Of a stretch of 64,000 nt of DNA, positions 57,272 through 64,000 are shown piece after piece. Below the pieces are notes generated by a model. The model did not search any database and was not told the origin of the DNA. It saw only the letters and a list, made by a program, of their open reading frames with translations. The stretch is from a virus. The stretch covers positions 24,205-88,204 of the IMG/VR virus record IMGVR_UViG_3300009091_000012. One strand, written 5' to 3'. A program made the position numbers and the translations under genes. Every line of letters starts with the position of its first letter. The first letter of the stretch is position 1.

Positions 57272-57386
57272 CAACCCCTGGTCCCGTCAACCATTACCGA
57301 GGTTAGGCAGTACCACTGTCTCTGCACATACCTACCTCACATCTCACGCAAATAACAGCCCATCCCACATCCACCAGGGGTTGCTA
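57269..57386. repeat. 118-nt element closed by 14-bp perfect inverted repeat
   Basis: TAGCAACCCCTGGT (57269-57282) and ACCAGGGGTTGCTA (57373-57386) are exact reverse complements. The 90-nt interior is C/A-rich and G-poor and is therefore likely unstructured. There is no ORF and no T-run. It could be an RNA stem-loop, a MITE-like insertion or a protein-binding dyad. Confidence 0.6.
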
Positions 57387-57417
57387 ATTCTTCATAAGAA
57401 CAGGGAGTATGCAATTT

Positions 57418-57810
57418 ATGCCTGAATTACACGCCAAGTTCATAGTCTGGAAAAACAGGATAACAGCGAAGCTTATCCAAGAGGATAGGTTTGTGTTGAT
57501 GCCTATTCTGTCTACTCCTCAAGTGATTGATAACAATAGGGTTAGCTGGGCAGCTCATAAACCTGCCTCCGGAAGTCACTGTATCAACTGCACTTACTAC
57601 GTAGTGGCAGTAGAGGAAGAGCCAAGTCTTAAGGACGGGGATGACAACCCGTTGCACACAGCCCCCCCACAAGTGAATGGGAGCTGTATCTACTTGATGC
57701 CCGAGTACCTGATCACCAACGTCAAGGTGACCCAAGGGTGTGAGCTACATGAGAAGCGACCTGATGAGTTCGTGGACGACGCAATCGAGGACAAGCTGAA
57801 GGTGTGGTAA
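57418..57810 (+). CDS. Unknown protein (130 aa)
   Basis: ATG 57418 is slightly favoured over ATG 57409, which nearly touches AGGGAG. Contains CINC near residue 60 and two later Cys, a possible metal site. No family recognised. Confidence 0.5.
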   Translation: MPELHAKFIVWKNRITAKLIQEDRFVLMPILSTPQVIDNNRVSWAAHKPASGSHCINCTYYVVAVEEEPSLKDGDDNPLHTAPPQVNGSCIYLMPEYLITNVKVTQGCELHEKRPDEFVDDAIEDKLKVW

Positions 57811-57814
57811 CAAA

Positions 57815-58501
57815 GTGAACGCGAGAGCAATCAAGAAGCGGATGTTGAAGAATGCCAAGAGGGTGTTCTGGGGTAGGAGGGCATTCATAGGTCTGAGGTT
57901 CCCCCTGGACACCGTACTGCCCCCTAAGCCACCAGATATACAGGTGCCGGATGGGTTCATACCTGATGATTGCTTCCCCGGTATCTGGCACCGTAAGAAC
58001 CAGGATGGCAGTGAGGATTACCTGACTATCCACCATCCTTCGTGTAGCCAACCACCAGACCCGGAAGAGGGGAGGAGCTATTACCACATGGAGCGTAACA
58101 GGTGGGATAGCGCCTACCAATGGTGGGAGGTGTACCAGTCGAGGTCAGTGATTGGTTGTGAGGTAGCGGTACAGGTGCCGGTGGACCCCAGCTTGGCAGA
58201 GACAATGGCGGGGCAGGCACGTGACCTGGATAGGTGGAGAGACCTGATCATCTTCGGGGATGACGATAACACCTATCCGCTGGTGTGGACCCTCATGGCA
58301 CCGGAGTGGGCAGCTAAGACTGGCTACCTGTATAAGGACGACACTCACTACTATTGGATCTGGTCGGTGAAGTACTTCTATGCCTACTTCCTGCGTAGGT
58401 TCGTGACCTTGTTCAAGCACAGCTACCTGGAGCTGAAGAAGCAGGGAGTGGACGTTAAGGTGGTGGATAGCGAGCCAAAGGGCGCTCTCTACCTGTTCTA
58501 G
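57815..58501 (+). CDS. Unknown aromatic-rich protein (228 aa)
   Basis: GTG 57815, 4 nt after the previous stop. Basic N-terminus, Pro-rich region, then very Trp/Tyr-rich stretches (YYWIWSVKYFYAYFLRRF near 180-198) that may associate with a membrane. No domain recognised. Confidence 0.55.
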   Translation: MNARAIKKRMLKNAKRVFWGRRAFIGLRFPLDTVLPPKPPDIQVPDGFIPDDCFPGIWHRKNQDGSEDYLTIHHPSCSQPPDPEEGRSYYHMERNRWDSAYQWWEVYQSRSVIGCEVAVQVPVDPSLAETMAGQARDLDRWRDLIIFGDDDNTYPLVWTLMAPEWAAKTGYLYKDDTHYYWIWSVKYFYAYFLRRFVTLFKHSYLELKKQGVDVKVVDSEPKGALYLF

Positions 58502-58510
58502 GGGGCAGTG

Positions 58511-58741
58511 ATGGCTCATGCGAACACAGATGTGTTGAACTCCTATCAGGTGAACACGCTGCTTGAGGCGCTGTTGGATCTGGTCCAAAACGGGGATGAC
58601 ATCTTCATTCAGCAACAGGAACGGACTGCCCAGTTAAACGAGGATTTGCTTGCTTGTAGAATGCTTATCGAGCAGCAGCAGAAGCAGATCGAGATGCTGA
58701 TTAAACGGGTGGATAGCCTGGAAGTACCGGACATGCTCTGA
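58511..58741 (+). CDS. Coiled-coil protein ending in LEVPDML (76 aa)
   Basis: ATG 58511 after GGGGGCAG. Helical with Gln-rich heptads (LIEQQQKQIEMLIKRVDSLE) and the C-terminal peptide RVDSLEVPDML, nearly repeated at the end of the next protein. TGATG overlap with the next gene. Confidence 0.5.
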   Translation: MAHANTDVLNSYQVNTLLEALLDLVQNGDDIFIQQQERTAQLNEDLLACRMLIEQQQKQIEMLIKRVDSLEVPDML

Positions 58742-59262
58742 TGAAAGCCGTAAAGAAGCCAGCCACGAAGCGTACACCTAAGTCTGAGGATTACAGACTT
58801 ACTACGGAGATATCACCGGAGCTGTCAGCATTATCAGAGCCGGAATTGGATGAGCCGTTCCTTCGCGAGTTGTTAAAGGAAGCTGTAACCTTCAACAACA
58901 CTCTGCCTGCCCCTGGTACCTATCACGCAAGCACTGACCCACAGATAGATGGGCCAGTGTTGAAGAAGTGGGTGCAACTGATACAGCAGCAGCAACAGGC
59001 AGAGGCCGAGAAGTCGGCAGCAGTCAATGTGGCCGTGACCCGGTCAGAGGCAGAGCGGCTCATCTTTCAGCAGATCAACGAGCTACGGTCGGACATGAAA
59101 GACGTGCTCCGTTGTCTGATGAAGGTTGAGAACCTCGTACAGTCGATGTTGGATAAGAGCCAGCCTATCGGGGAGCTGGTTACAGGGTTGAATAAGCTGG
59201 TAGACCGCATGGACGATCTTGACCATCGTGTGAAGTCAATCGAAGTACCGGACATGCTCTAA
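58741..59262 (+). CDS. Coiled-coil protein ending in IEVPDML (173 aa)
   Basis: Basic N-terminus, Pro/Thr segment, Gln-rich coiled coil, then helices ending RVKSIEVPDML. The shared end with the preceding 76-aa protein suggests duplication or a common docking peptide. Confidence 0.5.
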   Translation: MKAVKKPATKRTPKSEDYRLTTEISPELSALSEPELDEPFLRELLKEAVTFNNTLPAPGTYHASTDPQIDGPVLKKWVQLIQQQQQAEAEKSAAVNVAVTRSEAERLIFQQINELRSDMKDVLRCLMKVENLVQSMLDKSQPIGELVTGLNKLVDRMDDLDHRVKSIEVPDML

Positions 59263-59278
59263 GAAAGGGGATGAGCAA

Positions 59279-59518
59279 ATGGCAACCAAGCGAGTGACGA
59301 AGCAAGTGGATAAGAATGTCATTGATACGATTGATCCTGACGTGCATTGCACGGTGAGCGTGGAGATCACCATAGAGGATCTGTTGAAGCTGCTGGCCCC
59401 CAAGTACCCGATTCTGGATGTTATTGTCCAGGAGGCGAGGAAGGGGGCGGTGCTTGGTGTAGACAACTGTGACACCGAGTATGGCACCCTGTTGCTCGAC
59501 ATCAGCGTGGAGGATTAA
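59279..59518 (+). CDS. Small protein, paralogue of the 60445 gene (79 aa)
   Basis: AAAGGGG before ATG. MATK start, Thr/Lys-rich, then SVEITIEDLLKLLAPKYPIL and a C-terminal LLLDISVED. The same order (MATKK, VEITLDELVDILAQRDPAI, IDLLVVD) occurs in the 70-aa product at 60445-60657. Confidence 0.55.
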   Translation: MATKRVTKQVDKNVIDTIDPDVHCTVSVEITIEDLLKLLAPKYPILDVIVQEARKGAVLGVDNCDTEYGTLLLDISVED

Positions 59519-59519
59519 G

Positions 59520-59804
59520 ATGGCCAAGAAGAAGAACACCCGGTTGCTTATCAACGATGACATCTACAACCCGGCTGACGGTAAAGGGTATCGCTTGCAG
59601 ATCACGAGGCTCGATGATGAGGGTACGCGGCTGGACTATGCGCTGTATGTGCAGCACGAGGACTCGTTCGGCACCGAGTACTGGGAAAAGATCGATGAAA
59701 CGGCTGACTATGAGGATTTTCCAACTACTCTCGTCCGGGTGTTGAGCTATCTCCTGTTTGAGAGCCGAGGCATCAACCTGGGCATGGGTGACTTGGAGAA
59801 GTGA
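59520..59804 (+). CDS. Unknown small protein (94 aa)
   Basis: ATG 59520 follows the previous TAA by 1 nt. Beta-rich with charged turns. TGATG link to the next gene. Unknown. Confidence 0.5.
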   Translation: MAKKKNTRLLINDDIYNPADGKGYRLQITRLDDEGTRLDYALYVQHEDSFGTEYWEKIDETADYEDFPTTLVRVLSYLLFESRGINLGMGDLEK

Positions 59805-60007
59805 TGAAGAACAACAAAGTGGTTGATGAAACTTGGGACCGGGTATTGGATGACTTCGAGGTGTGGTACGAGAAGGAGAGCCAATCGAAGTACTGTGCGG
59901 TGTGCGAGAACACGGAGTATCCCCACCCTGAGTGGGAGGATCAACTGGACCAGTTGTTCAAGCTGGTGAAGAAGCACTTCATCCTCACTCCGAAAGGTAA
60001 GAAGTAG
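59804..60007 (+). CDS. Unknown small protein (67 aa)
   Basis: TGATG start. Acidic-basic mix, CAVC near residues 31-34, basic end. Abuts the next ATG. Confidence 0.5.
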   Translation: MKNNKVVDETWDRVLDDFEVWYEKESQSKYCAVCENTEYPHPEWEDQLDQLFKLVKKHFILTPKGKK

Positions 60008-60445
60008 ATGTTCACCCTTGATGCTATGGATGGCCGGGAAAAGTATGACACCATCGTGTCTACTATCAAGCAGCGTAAGCGACAGATCGAGATCGAGGTG
60101 GACGAATGGCTCACCCACATCGACTCGGAGGACATCAGTAGGATCGCGCAGCGTCTGGAGTTCAGCACCGAGGTGGTGCGTGCGGCAGCTTATGGGCAGG
60201 TATACACCCAGGTACTGAAAGGGCTGGAAGAGAACGATGAGAAGCCGAAGTACACCTGGGATCTCAGGGTGCCGCACGTATTCCAGTATGCGCTGCAAGA
60301 GGTGTTGAGCAGGTCGCAGAATCCGAGGTTCTCGACCAGCCCGATGGGTAACCTCATCCACCAGTTCACTTTGTCCGCATGGGCTGATGTGGTAACCCTT
60401 ATCGATGATGTGTGCCACGTTATCTACAAAGGAGCGAAGAAGTAA
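60008..60445 (+). CDS. Unknown helical protein (145 aa)
   Basis: Starts immediately after the previous TAG. Helical; no motif recognised. The stop overlaps the next ATG. Confidence 0.5.
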   Translation: MFTLDAMDGREKYDTIVSTIKQRKRQIEIEVDEWLTHIDSEDISRIAQRLEFSTEVVRAAAYGQVYTQVLKGLEENDEKPKYTWDLRVPHVFQYALQEVLSRSQNPRFSTSPMGNLIHQFTLSAWADVVTLIDDVCHVIYKGAKK

Positions 60446-60657
60446 TGGCGACCAAGAAGGAAGTTTCGGTTAAGCCCACGGGTATCACCATCACCCACTC
60501 CATGATCGTGGAGATCACGTTGGATGAGCTGGTGGACATCCTGGCGCAGCGGGATCCAGCGATCAAGACACTACTTGATAATGACAAGCATTTCGAGGTA
60601 AATGATGTGACCGCTGATCTGGGTGCCATTCAGATCGACCTGTTGGTGGTTGACTAG
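60445..60657 (+). CDS. Small protein, paralogue of the 59279 gene (70 aa)
   Basis: ATG overlaps the previous stop (TAATG), SD AAAGGAG. Shares the MATK start, VEIT-x-DEL-x-x-I/L-LA core and beta-rich acidic end with the 79-aa protein. Unknown function. Confidence 0.55.
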   Translation: MATKKEVSVKPTGITITHSMIVEITLDELVDILAQRDPAIKTLLDNDKHFEVNDVTADLGAIQIDLLVVD

Positions 60658-60667
60658 GAGATTCTTG

Positions 60668-60910
60668 ATGATGTGGTGGAAGAAGCTCAAAGTCCGCTTT
60701 GAGTGCTGGCGTTGGGGCCACGATTGGTGGTACAGCCGGGACTACGATCGAACGTATCGTAACATCGGCATGTTCTACATAAATCGTACGTGTCACACCT
60801 GTGGTCGGCGTGAGGTGGGGATGCCCAAGCTGGGCGAGACCGCCTATCAGGATGTATATGGAGACCCTGACCGCAGCAAGTTCTTCTGGGTGAAGGAGTC
60901 AATAAAGTGA
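60668..60910 (+). CDS. Unknown basic Trp-rich protein (80 aa)
   Basis: AGGAGAT precedes ATG 60668. Basic aromatic N-terminus (MMWWKKLKVRFECWRWGHDW), CHTC near 48-51. Unknown. Confidence 0.45.
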   Translation: MMWWKKLKVRFECWRWGHDWWYSRDYDRTYRNIGMFYINRTCHTCGRREVGMPKLGETAYQDVYGDPDRSKFFWVKESIK

Positions 60911-61032
60911 GCGATATGGTGAATGCGTTCTTTGCCAGCCAAGTAGGCTCACTCATCGTGGGCATACTGCTCGGTATTGCGACCTATCGGTTCATCAAGC
61001 TGTGGCGGCGGTGGAGGGTACGGGATGACTGA
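60907..61032 (+). CDS. 41-aa single-span membrane protein
   Basis: GTG 60907 overlaps the previous stop. One transmembrane helix (VGSLIVGILLGIATYRFI) followed by a basic KLWRRWRVRDD tail, so the C-terminus is probably cytoplasmic. Overlaps the next gene by 8 nt. Confidence 0.45.
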   Translation: MSDMVNAFFASQVGSLIVGILLGIATYRFIKLWRRWRVRDD

Positions 61033-61321
61033 GTGGGTGCTGAAAGAATGTCCAGGTTGTGGCCGTAAACAACCCCCTTTTCTCTATGACGAGGGGGTTG
61101 AGTTGTGTATGGGGTGCGCGGATAAGGGCACCACCTATACCGACAAGATGCGGAAGCCAAAATTGGCAAAAAAGAAGTTGACACTCGAAAGCAAGGACAC
61201 TATCATTGATTCCGTGAAGAAGCGGAAGTACACCAAGCGAACCAAAGTGCTTGAGGTGGGGGAGCTTGACCAGACTGCATTGACTCGTTCGCGGATGATG
61301 AAGGAGCTGGACGATGAGTGA
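61025..61321 (+). CDS. Zinc-finger small basic protein (98 aa)
   Basis: ATG 61025 overlaps the membrane microprotein. CPGC near residues 9-12 and CMGC near 28-31, then a Lys-rich stretch. Could bind nucleic acid. Unknown. Confidence 0.5.
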   Translation: MTEWVLKECPGCGRKQPPFLYDEGVELCMGCADKGTTYTDKMRKPKLAKKKLTLESKDTIIDSVKKRKYTKRTKVLEVGELDQTALTRSRMMKELDDE

Positions 61322-61520
61322 TGCTGGATGGGTGGTACAGATAATGACCAGCATTAACGGCGGCAATGGGCAGTGGGTGACTATCTGGAATACTGCAAAC
61401 TGCCACCGGACTGGTGCGATTGCCGAATGGGACAGGTTGTATGGGGCTTATGACGGTGAATGGGAGTATTGCCGCAAGAGAAAGCTCTTGCGCTGCGTGC
61501 GGTGTGAGGTGAAGCCATGA
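61314..61520 (+). CDS. Unknown small protein (68 aa)
   Basis: Overlaps both neighbours. Beta-rich start, CVRC near residues 61-64 at the end. Unknown. Confidence 0.45.
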   Translation: MSDAGWVVQIMTSINGGNGQWVTIWNTANCHRTGAIAEWDRLYGAYDGEWEYCRKRKLLRCVRCEVKP

Positions 61521-61771
61521 GTGAGCTTACAGAGCGGCTTATCTCCTGGGCGCAGAACGAGGAGATGATCGACCAGTACTACACGGACCACGGTAAGGAT
61601 TGTATGGATGCGGTTGATCAGCTTGAGCGGATGCAAGCGCTGCTCCATGAGGTCGCGTGTTGCGGCGTTGAGTTTGAAGACGAGCGAGTCAGGTACGTGA
61701 CCATCCAGATTGACAAAGAAACGCTCGACGCCATCCGTGCTCTGGACGGTGTTGATGTTTCAAACTTGTAA
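61517..61771 (+). CDS. Unknown small acidic protein (84 aa)
   Basis: ATGA start. Helical N-terminus, CCG near 48-50, acidic. Unknown. Confidence 0.45.
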   Translation: MSELTERLISWAQNEEMIDQYYTDHGKDCMDAVDQLERMQALLHEVACCGVEFEDERVRYVTIQIDKETLDAIRALDGVDVSNL

Positions 61772-61800
61772 CATCTACCAGGATTCGGAGATCAATAGCC

Positions 61801-62040
61801 ATGTTTCACGGGTCAACGGATAAGCAGACTACGTGGTGTGGTGAGAGCGTCCACTATGTCAGTGGGTGGCAGGAAGACGCGAACTACGTGGAGTGCATCG
61901 AGTGTCTGAGGGCGAAACTTCATGCCCAGCAGCAAGTGGTGGACGAGGTGTTGCGGGTGATCAGAGAGGAAGTCTACGGTTTGCAGGATCTGCGGAACGC
62001 GCTGCGTGAGGGCGGGTTTCTGGAGGTGAAGCATGAGTAG
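61801..62040 (+). CDS. Unknown small protein (79 aa)
   Basis: ATG 61801, weak SD. Possible C/H site at residues 13-36 (WCGESVHY, CIEC), then a coiled helix. Overlaps the next gene. Confidence 0.45.
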   Translation: MFHGSTDKQTTWCGESVHYVSGWQEDANYVECIECLRAKLHAQQQVVDEVLRVIREEVYGLQDLRNALREGGFLEVKHE

Positions 62041-62266
62041 TTTTAAAACTGCTTGGGTTAAGGCTTGTAAGGGTTATGAGCCACCGGATCTAGAGGCTGA
62101 GATCGCCCGCCTCACCGTAGAGAACAAGCGCCTGCTAGCGGTGGTAGACGTAGCGGTGGAGGCTGTTGAGAACTGGAAGTACGAAGATGACATGGCTGCT
62201 TGGGAGAGCATGAAGAAACTGCATGACATCCTCCGCACCATTGGACGTGGGGTGTATCGTGAGTGA
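62033..62266 (+). CDS. Unknown helical protein (77 aa)
   Basis: SD TGGAGGTG in the preceding codons. Helical heptad segment (EIARLTVENKRLLAVVDVAV). Unknown. Confidence 0.45.
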   Translation: MSSFKTAWVKACKGYEPPDLEAEIARLTVENKRLLAVVDVAVEAVENWKYEDDMAAWESMKKLHDILRTIGRGVYRE

Positions 62267-62275
62267 CCGGAGCCA

Positions 62276-62446
62276 ATGATGGACACCTTTCAAATCGTTG
62301 TGCTGTTTATCTTCCTCCTCGGCTTTGCTTTTGTGGGTGGCATATGGGTAGAGCGGCACACCACGGAGTTCAATATTTATCGTAGTTTATCGCGTCCTGA
62401 TAGGCCGTGTCCGACGTGTGGGAGGAAAAATACTCGCCATGAGTGA
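62276..62446 (+). CDS. Membrane-anchored protein with CPTC zinc knuckle (56 aa)
   Basis: ATG 62276 (or 62279) after CCGGAGCC. One transmembrane helix (TFQIVVLFIFLLGFAFVGG) and a cytoplasmic basic end with CPTC. Overlaps the next gene (ATGAGTGA). Confidence 0.4.
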   Translation: MMDTFQIVVLFIFLLGFAFVGGIWVERHTTEFNIYRSLSRPDRPCPTCGRKNTRHE

Positions 62447-62822
62447 CTGGACTCGCGATGAGATCGTGTCGGTGTTGAAGGTGGGCCATGAGGCCGAGAT
62501 CAAAGAGGCCGACGAGTGGCGACCATTGGCGCAGCACGTATTGGACCTGTTGAAGCTGCACGACAGGAAGTACGAGAAGCTGGTGGCAGTGGCCCACAAT
62601 GCCAGCCAGAATGTAGGTATCTGGGCGGATAAGCTGGACCGTGCTCTCAAGGAGCTGGAAGGCAAAGACCCAAGGGTGTGCCCGAAGTGTCAAAGCCAGC
62701 CACCACCGTATACGCTGCCGGATCTGTGGCCGGTGAGAGTCATCCCGGTCACCTGTACGGGTTGTGGAAAGACGTGGGTGTGGGAGGGTCAACGATGGGA
62801 GGGGAACTATGACGCAGAATAA
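62439..62822 (+). CDS. Unknown protein with zinc ribbon (127 aa)
   Basis: ATG 62439. Helical first 75 residues, then CPKC and CTGC pairs (about 83-86 and 108-111). Unknown. Confidence 0.5.
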   Translation: MSDWTRDEIVSVLKVGHEAEIKEADEWRPLAQHVLDLLKLHDRKYEKLVAVAHNASQNVGIWADKLDRALKELEGKDPRVCPKCQSQPPPYTLPDLWPVRVIPVTCTGCGKTWVWEGQRWEGNYDAE

Positions 62823-62982
62823 CGACTATGTGGTGCAGCTCCAGAAGCTGCTCGCTGCCATCGACTGGTTGCTCCAGTCGCCGACCAACAAGGACGGGGC
62901 TATCCCTGGGGATAGCAAGGCATTTAGAAATCTCATCGAAGTGACTGATAAGGTCACGAAGTTCCTGGTGGGTAAGTCATGA
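62809..62982 (+). CDS. Unknown small helical protein (57 aa)
   Basis: GGGAGGGGAACT before ATG 62809, in the end of the previous gene. Helical, uncharged core. Unknown. Confidence 0.45.
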   Translation: MTQNNDYVVQLQKLLAAIDWLLQSPTNKDGAIPGDSKAFRNLIEVTDKVTKFLVGKS

Positions 62983-63461
62983 GTAAGGCGTTCTTTGAGG
63001 GCTTGGTAGGGAGCACGATGCTGGCGCTTCAGAAGCAGAATGACGCCTTGAAAGTGGAACTTGCCGCAGTGGTCAAGGAGCGGGATTTAGTCAAGTCGCA
63101 GTATGCGCGGGCGATGGAGCTGGGCCAGCAGTCGATGCGGGTGATGGACGCAGCCTGCCGCACCATTGACGCCCATAAGAAGGCCCTGGGAGCGATTGCG
63201 GAGATCTACCCCATCAGGGCCACCCCTAGCTTGACCAGCGTGTTGGAGGGGCTGCTGGACCAGGAAGAATGCGAACTGTGCGAGGGCAAGGGCAGGGTGC
63301 CAGCGTCGATGCACGCGGAGTCCATCATGTCGCCCACCTATGACGGTAGGAACTGCGAGTGTCCACTGTGTAAGGGTAGCGGCATCAAGTACGACGCAGA
63401 TGGCTATGTGGCGGCTGACTATCTCTGTAAGATGTGCAAGGGCACGGGGAGGGTCAAGTGA
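62979..63461 (+). CDS. Coiled coil plus DnaJ-type Cys-rich zinc domain (160 aa)
   Basis: ATGA overlap. Coiled coil near residues 15-75; the C-terminal third has three CxxCxGxG units: CELCEGKGRV, CPLCKGSGIK and CKMCKGTGRVK, as in the zinc domain of DnaJ but without a J domain. Probably a protein-interaction module; target unknown. Confidence 0.6.
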   Translation: MSKAFFEGLVGSTMLALQKQNDALKVELAAVVKERDLVKSQYARAMELGQQSMRVMDAACRTIDAHKKALGAIAEIYPIRATPSLTSVLEGLLDQEECELCEGKGRVPASMHAESIMSPTYDGRNCECPLCKGSGIKYDADGYVAADYLCKMCKGTGRVK

Positions 63462-63706
63462 TCCATCAGATTAGCTTGGAAGTGGGAGATAAGGTCAAGC
63501 TTAACCCGGACATCACAAAGCGCATGAGGTGCATCCAGGACCGAACGTTCAAGCTAGTGATCCCTACTGATGTGAAGGAGTGGACGGTCAAGTCGTTGGG
63601 GGAAACCATGGTGTCGCTGACTGCCCCAGGGTATGGGGAAAGACCCTATGGCAGCGGGTGTATCACGATGAACAAGATCGACCTGATCATGGCGATGGAG
63701 GACTAA
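63458..63706 (+). CDS. Unknown small protein (82 aa)
   Basis: GTG 63458 after CGGGGAGGG, overlapping the previous stop. Beta-rich, with LEVGDKVKLNPDITKRMRCI near the start, SH3-like. Unknown. Confidence 0.5.
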   Translation: MIHQISLEVGDKVKLNPDITKRMRCIQDRTFKLVIPTDVKEWTVKSLGETMVSLTAPGYGERPYGSGCITMNKIDLIMAMED

Positions 63707-64000
63707 TGACCGCAAAAGCTGACGTGCTGGAGTGGCTGACTGAGTGTGCTGAGCAGTATGAGGATGGATTGTCCAGGGAGGAGCGCAAGAACAAGCGCAA
63801 GGTGGCGGCGATGAAAGATAACGTATACCGCGCTGCCATCAAGGAGATCAAGGGGTTGAGGAGGGAGATCGAGCGCACCGACCTCACCCTGTCCGCGCTG
63901 ATCACTAAGAACCTCAAGATCCTGGGCATGCTCCGCCTGAATGCTAAGAGCATGGATAAGGTAGACCAGGAGCTGGAGCACCTGAAGAAGTGGAGCAAGG
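63706..64000 (+). CDS. Unknown charged helical protein, truncated by window end
   Basis: ATG 63706 overlaps the previous TAA (TAATG). At least 98 residues, rich in Lys/Glu/Leu and helical (KEIKGLRREIERTDLTLSAL). No stop before the end of the window. Confidence 0.45.
   Translation, partial: MTAKADVLEWLTECAEQYEDGLSREERKNKRKVAAMKDNVYRAAIKEIKGLRREIERTDLTLSALITKNLKILGMLRLNAKSMDKVDQELEHLKKWSK

Overview
The window is one continuous stretch of a large, virulent-type tailed dsDNA phage (Caudoviricetes). It carries about 105 genes, nearly all on the + strand, packed with 1-8 nt overlaps (ATGA, TGATG, GTGA). A two-component spanin (inner-membrane Rz-like plus lipoprotein Rz1-like) points to a Gram-negative host. 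There are no tRNAs, no integrase and no CRISPR array. Both ends are cut inside genes, so the true genome is larger. Host and phage genus cannot be named from the sequence alone. LAYOUT: 0-7.9 kb holds the end of a virion module (a very large beta-propeller/NHL-repeat protein and unknown partners) and a lysis cassette (amidase, holin-like protein, i-spanin, o-spanin) closed by a strong terminator. 8-10.1 kb has a metallophosphoesterase, a membrane protein and an HU/IHF-like protein. 10.1-16 kb is replication part 1: a small structured RNA locus, a UvsW-type helicase split in two around a 372-nt repeat-rich region, an unknown protein, a DnaB-type helicase and a TOPRIM primase. 16-17.5 kb is the only minus-strand gene. 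17.5-17.9 kb is a divergent intergenic region with a G-quadruplex-type run, a 17-bp palindrome and hairpins. 17.9-27.2 kb is an accessory/early block of mostly unknown small genes, visibly more GC-rich and C/G-ending in codon use, the first several separated by hairpins. 27.2-31.2 kb holds more unknown genes. 31.2-38.2 kb is an operon of a MoxR/CobS-like AAA+ ATPase, a CobT-like zincin/VWA protein and unknown companions, followed by a SAM methyltransferase. 39.8-50.8 kb is replication/recombination part 2: a UDG-4/3'-5' exonuclease fusion, a separate PolA polymerase domain, a gp32-like SSB, RecA/UvsX, SbcD, SbcC and a PD-(D/E)XK-like nuclease. 50.7-56.2 kb has a NYN-like protein, a terminase-small-subunit-like HTH protein, an XRE-like regulator and a large unknown protein. 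56.2-64 kb is a run of small accessory genes, many with Cys-pair zinc motifs or one membrane segment. FUNCTION: the phage encodes most of its own T4-style replication and recombination machinery (helicase, primase, polymerase, SSB, RecA, SbcCD, UvsW), in two blocks with their own sigma70-like promoters. Nine such promoters are visible. Two of them (before the UvsW N-terminal protein and before the UDG-exonuclease) sit so close to the ATG that leaderless mRNAs are predicted. The strongest candidates for something undescribed are the AAA+/zincin-VWA operon with two unknown proteins, the origin-like region inside the split uvsW locus with its neighbouring small RNA, the split polymerase with a pentamer-repeat spacer, and a 118-nt stem-loop near 57.3 kb.
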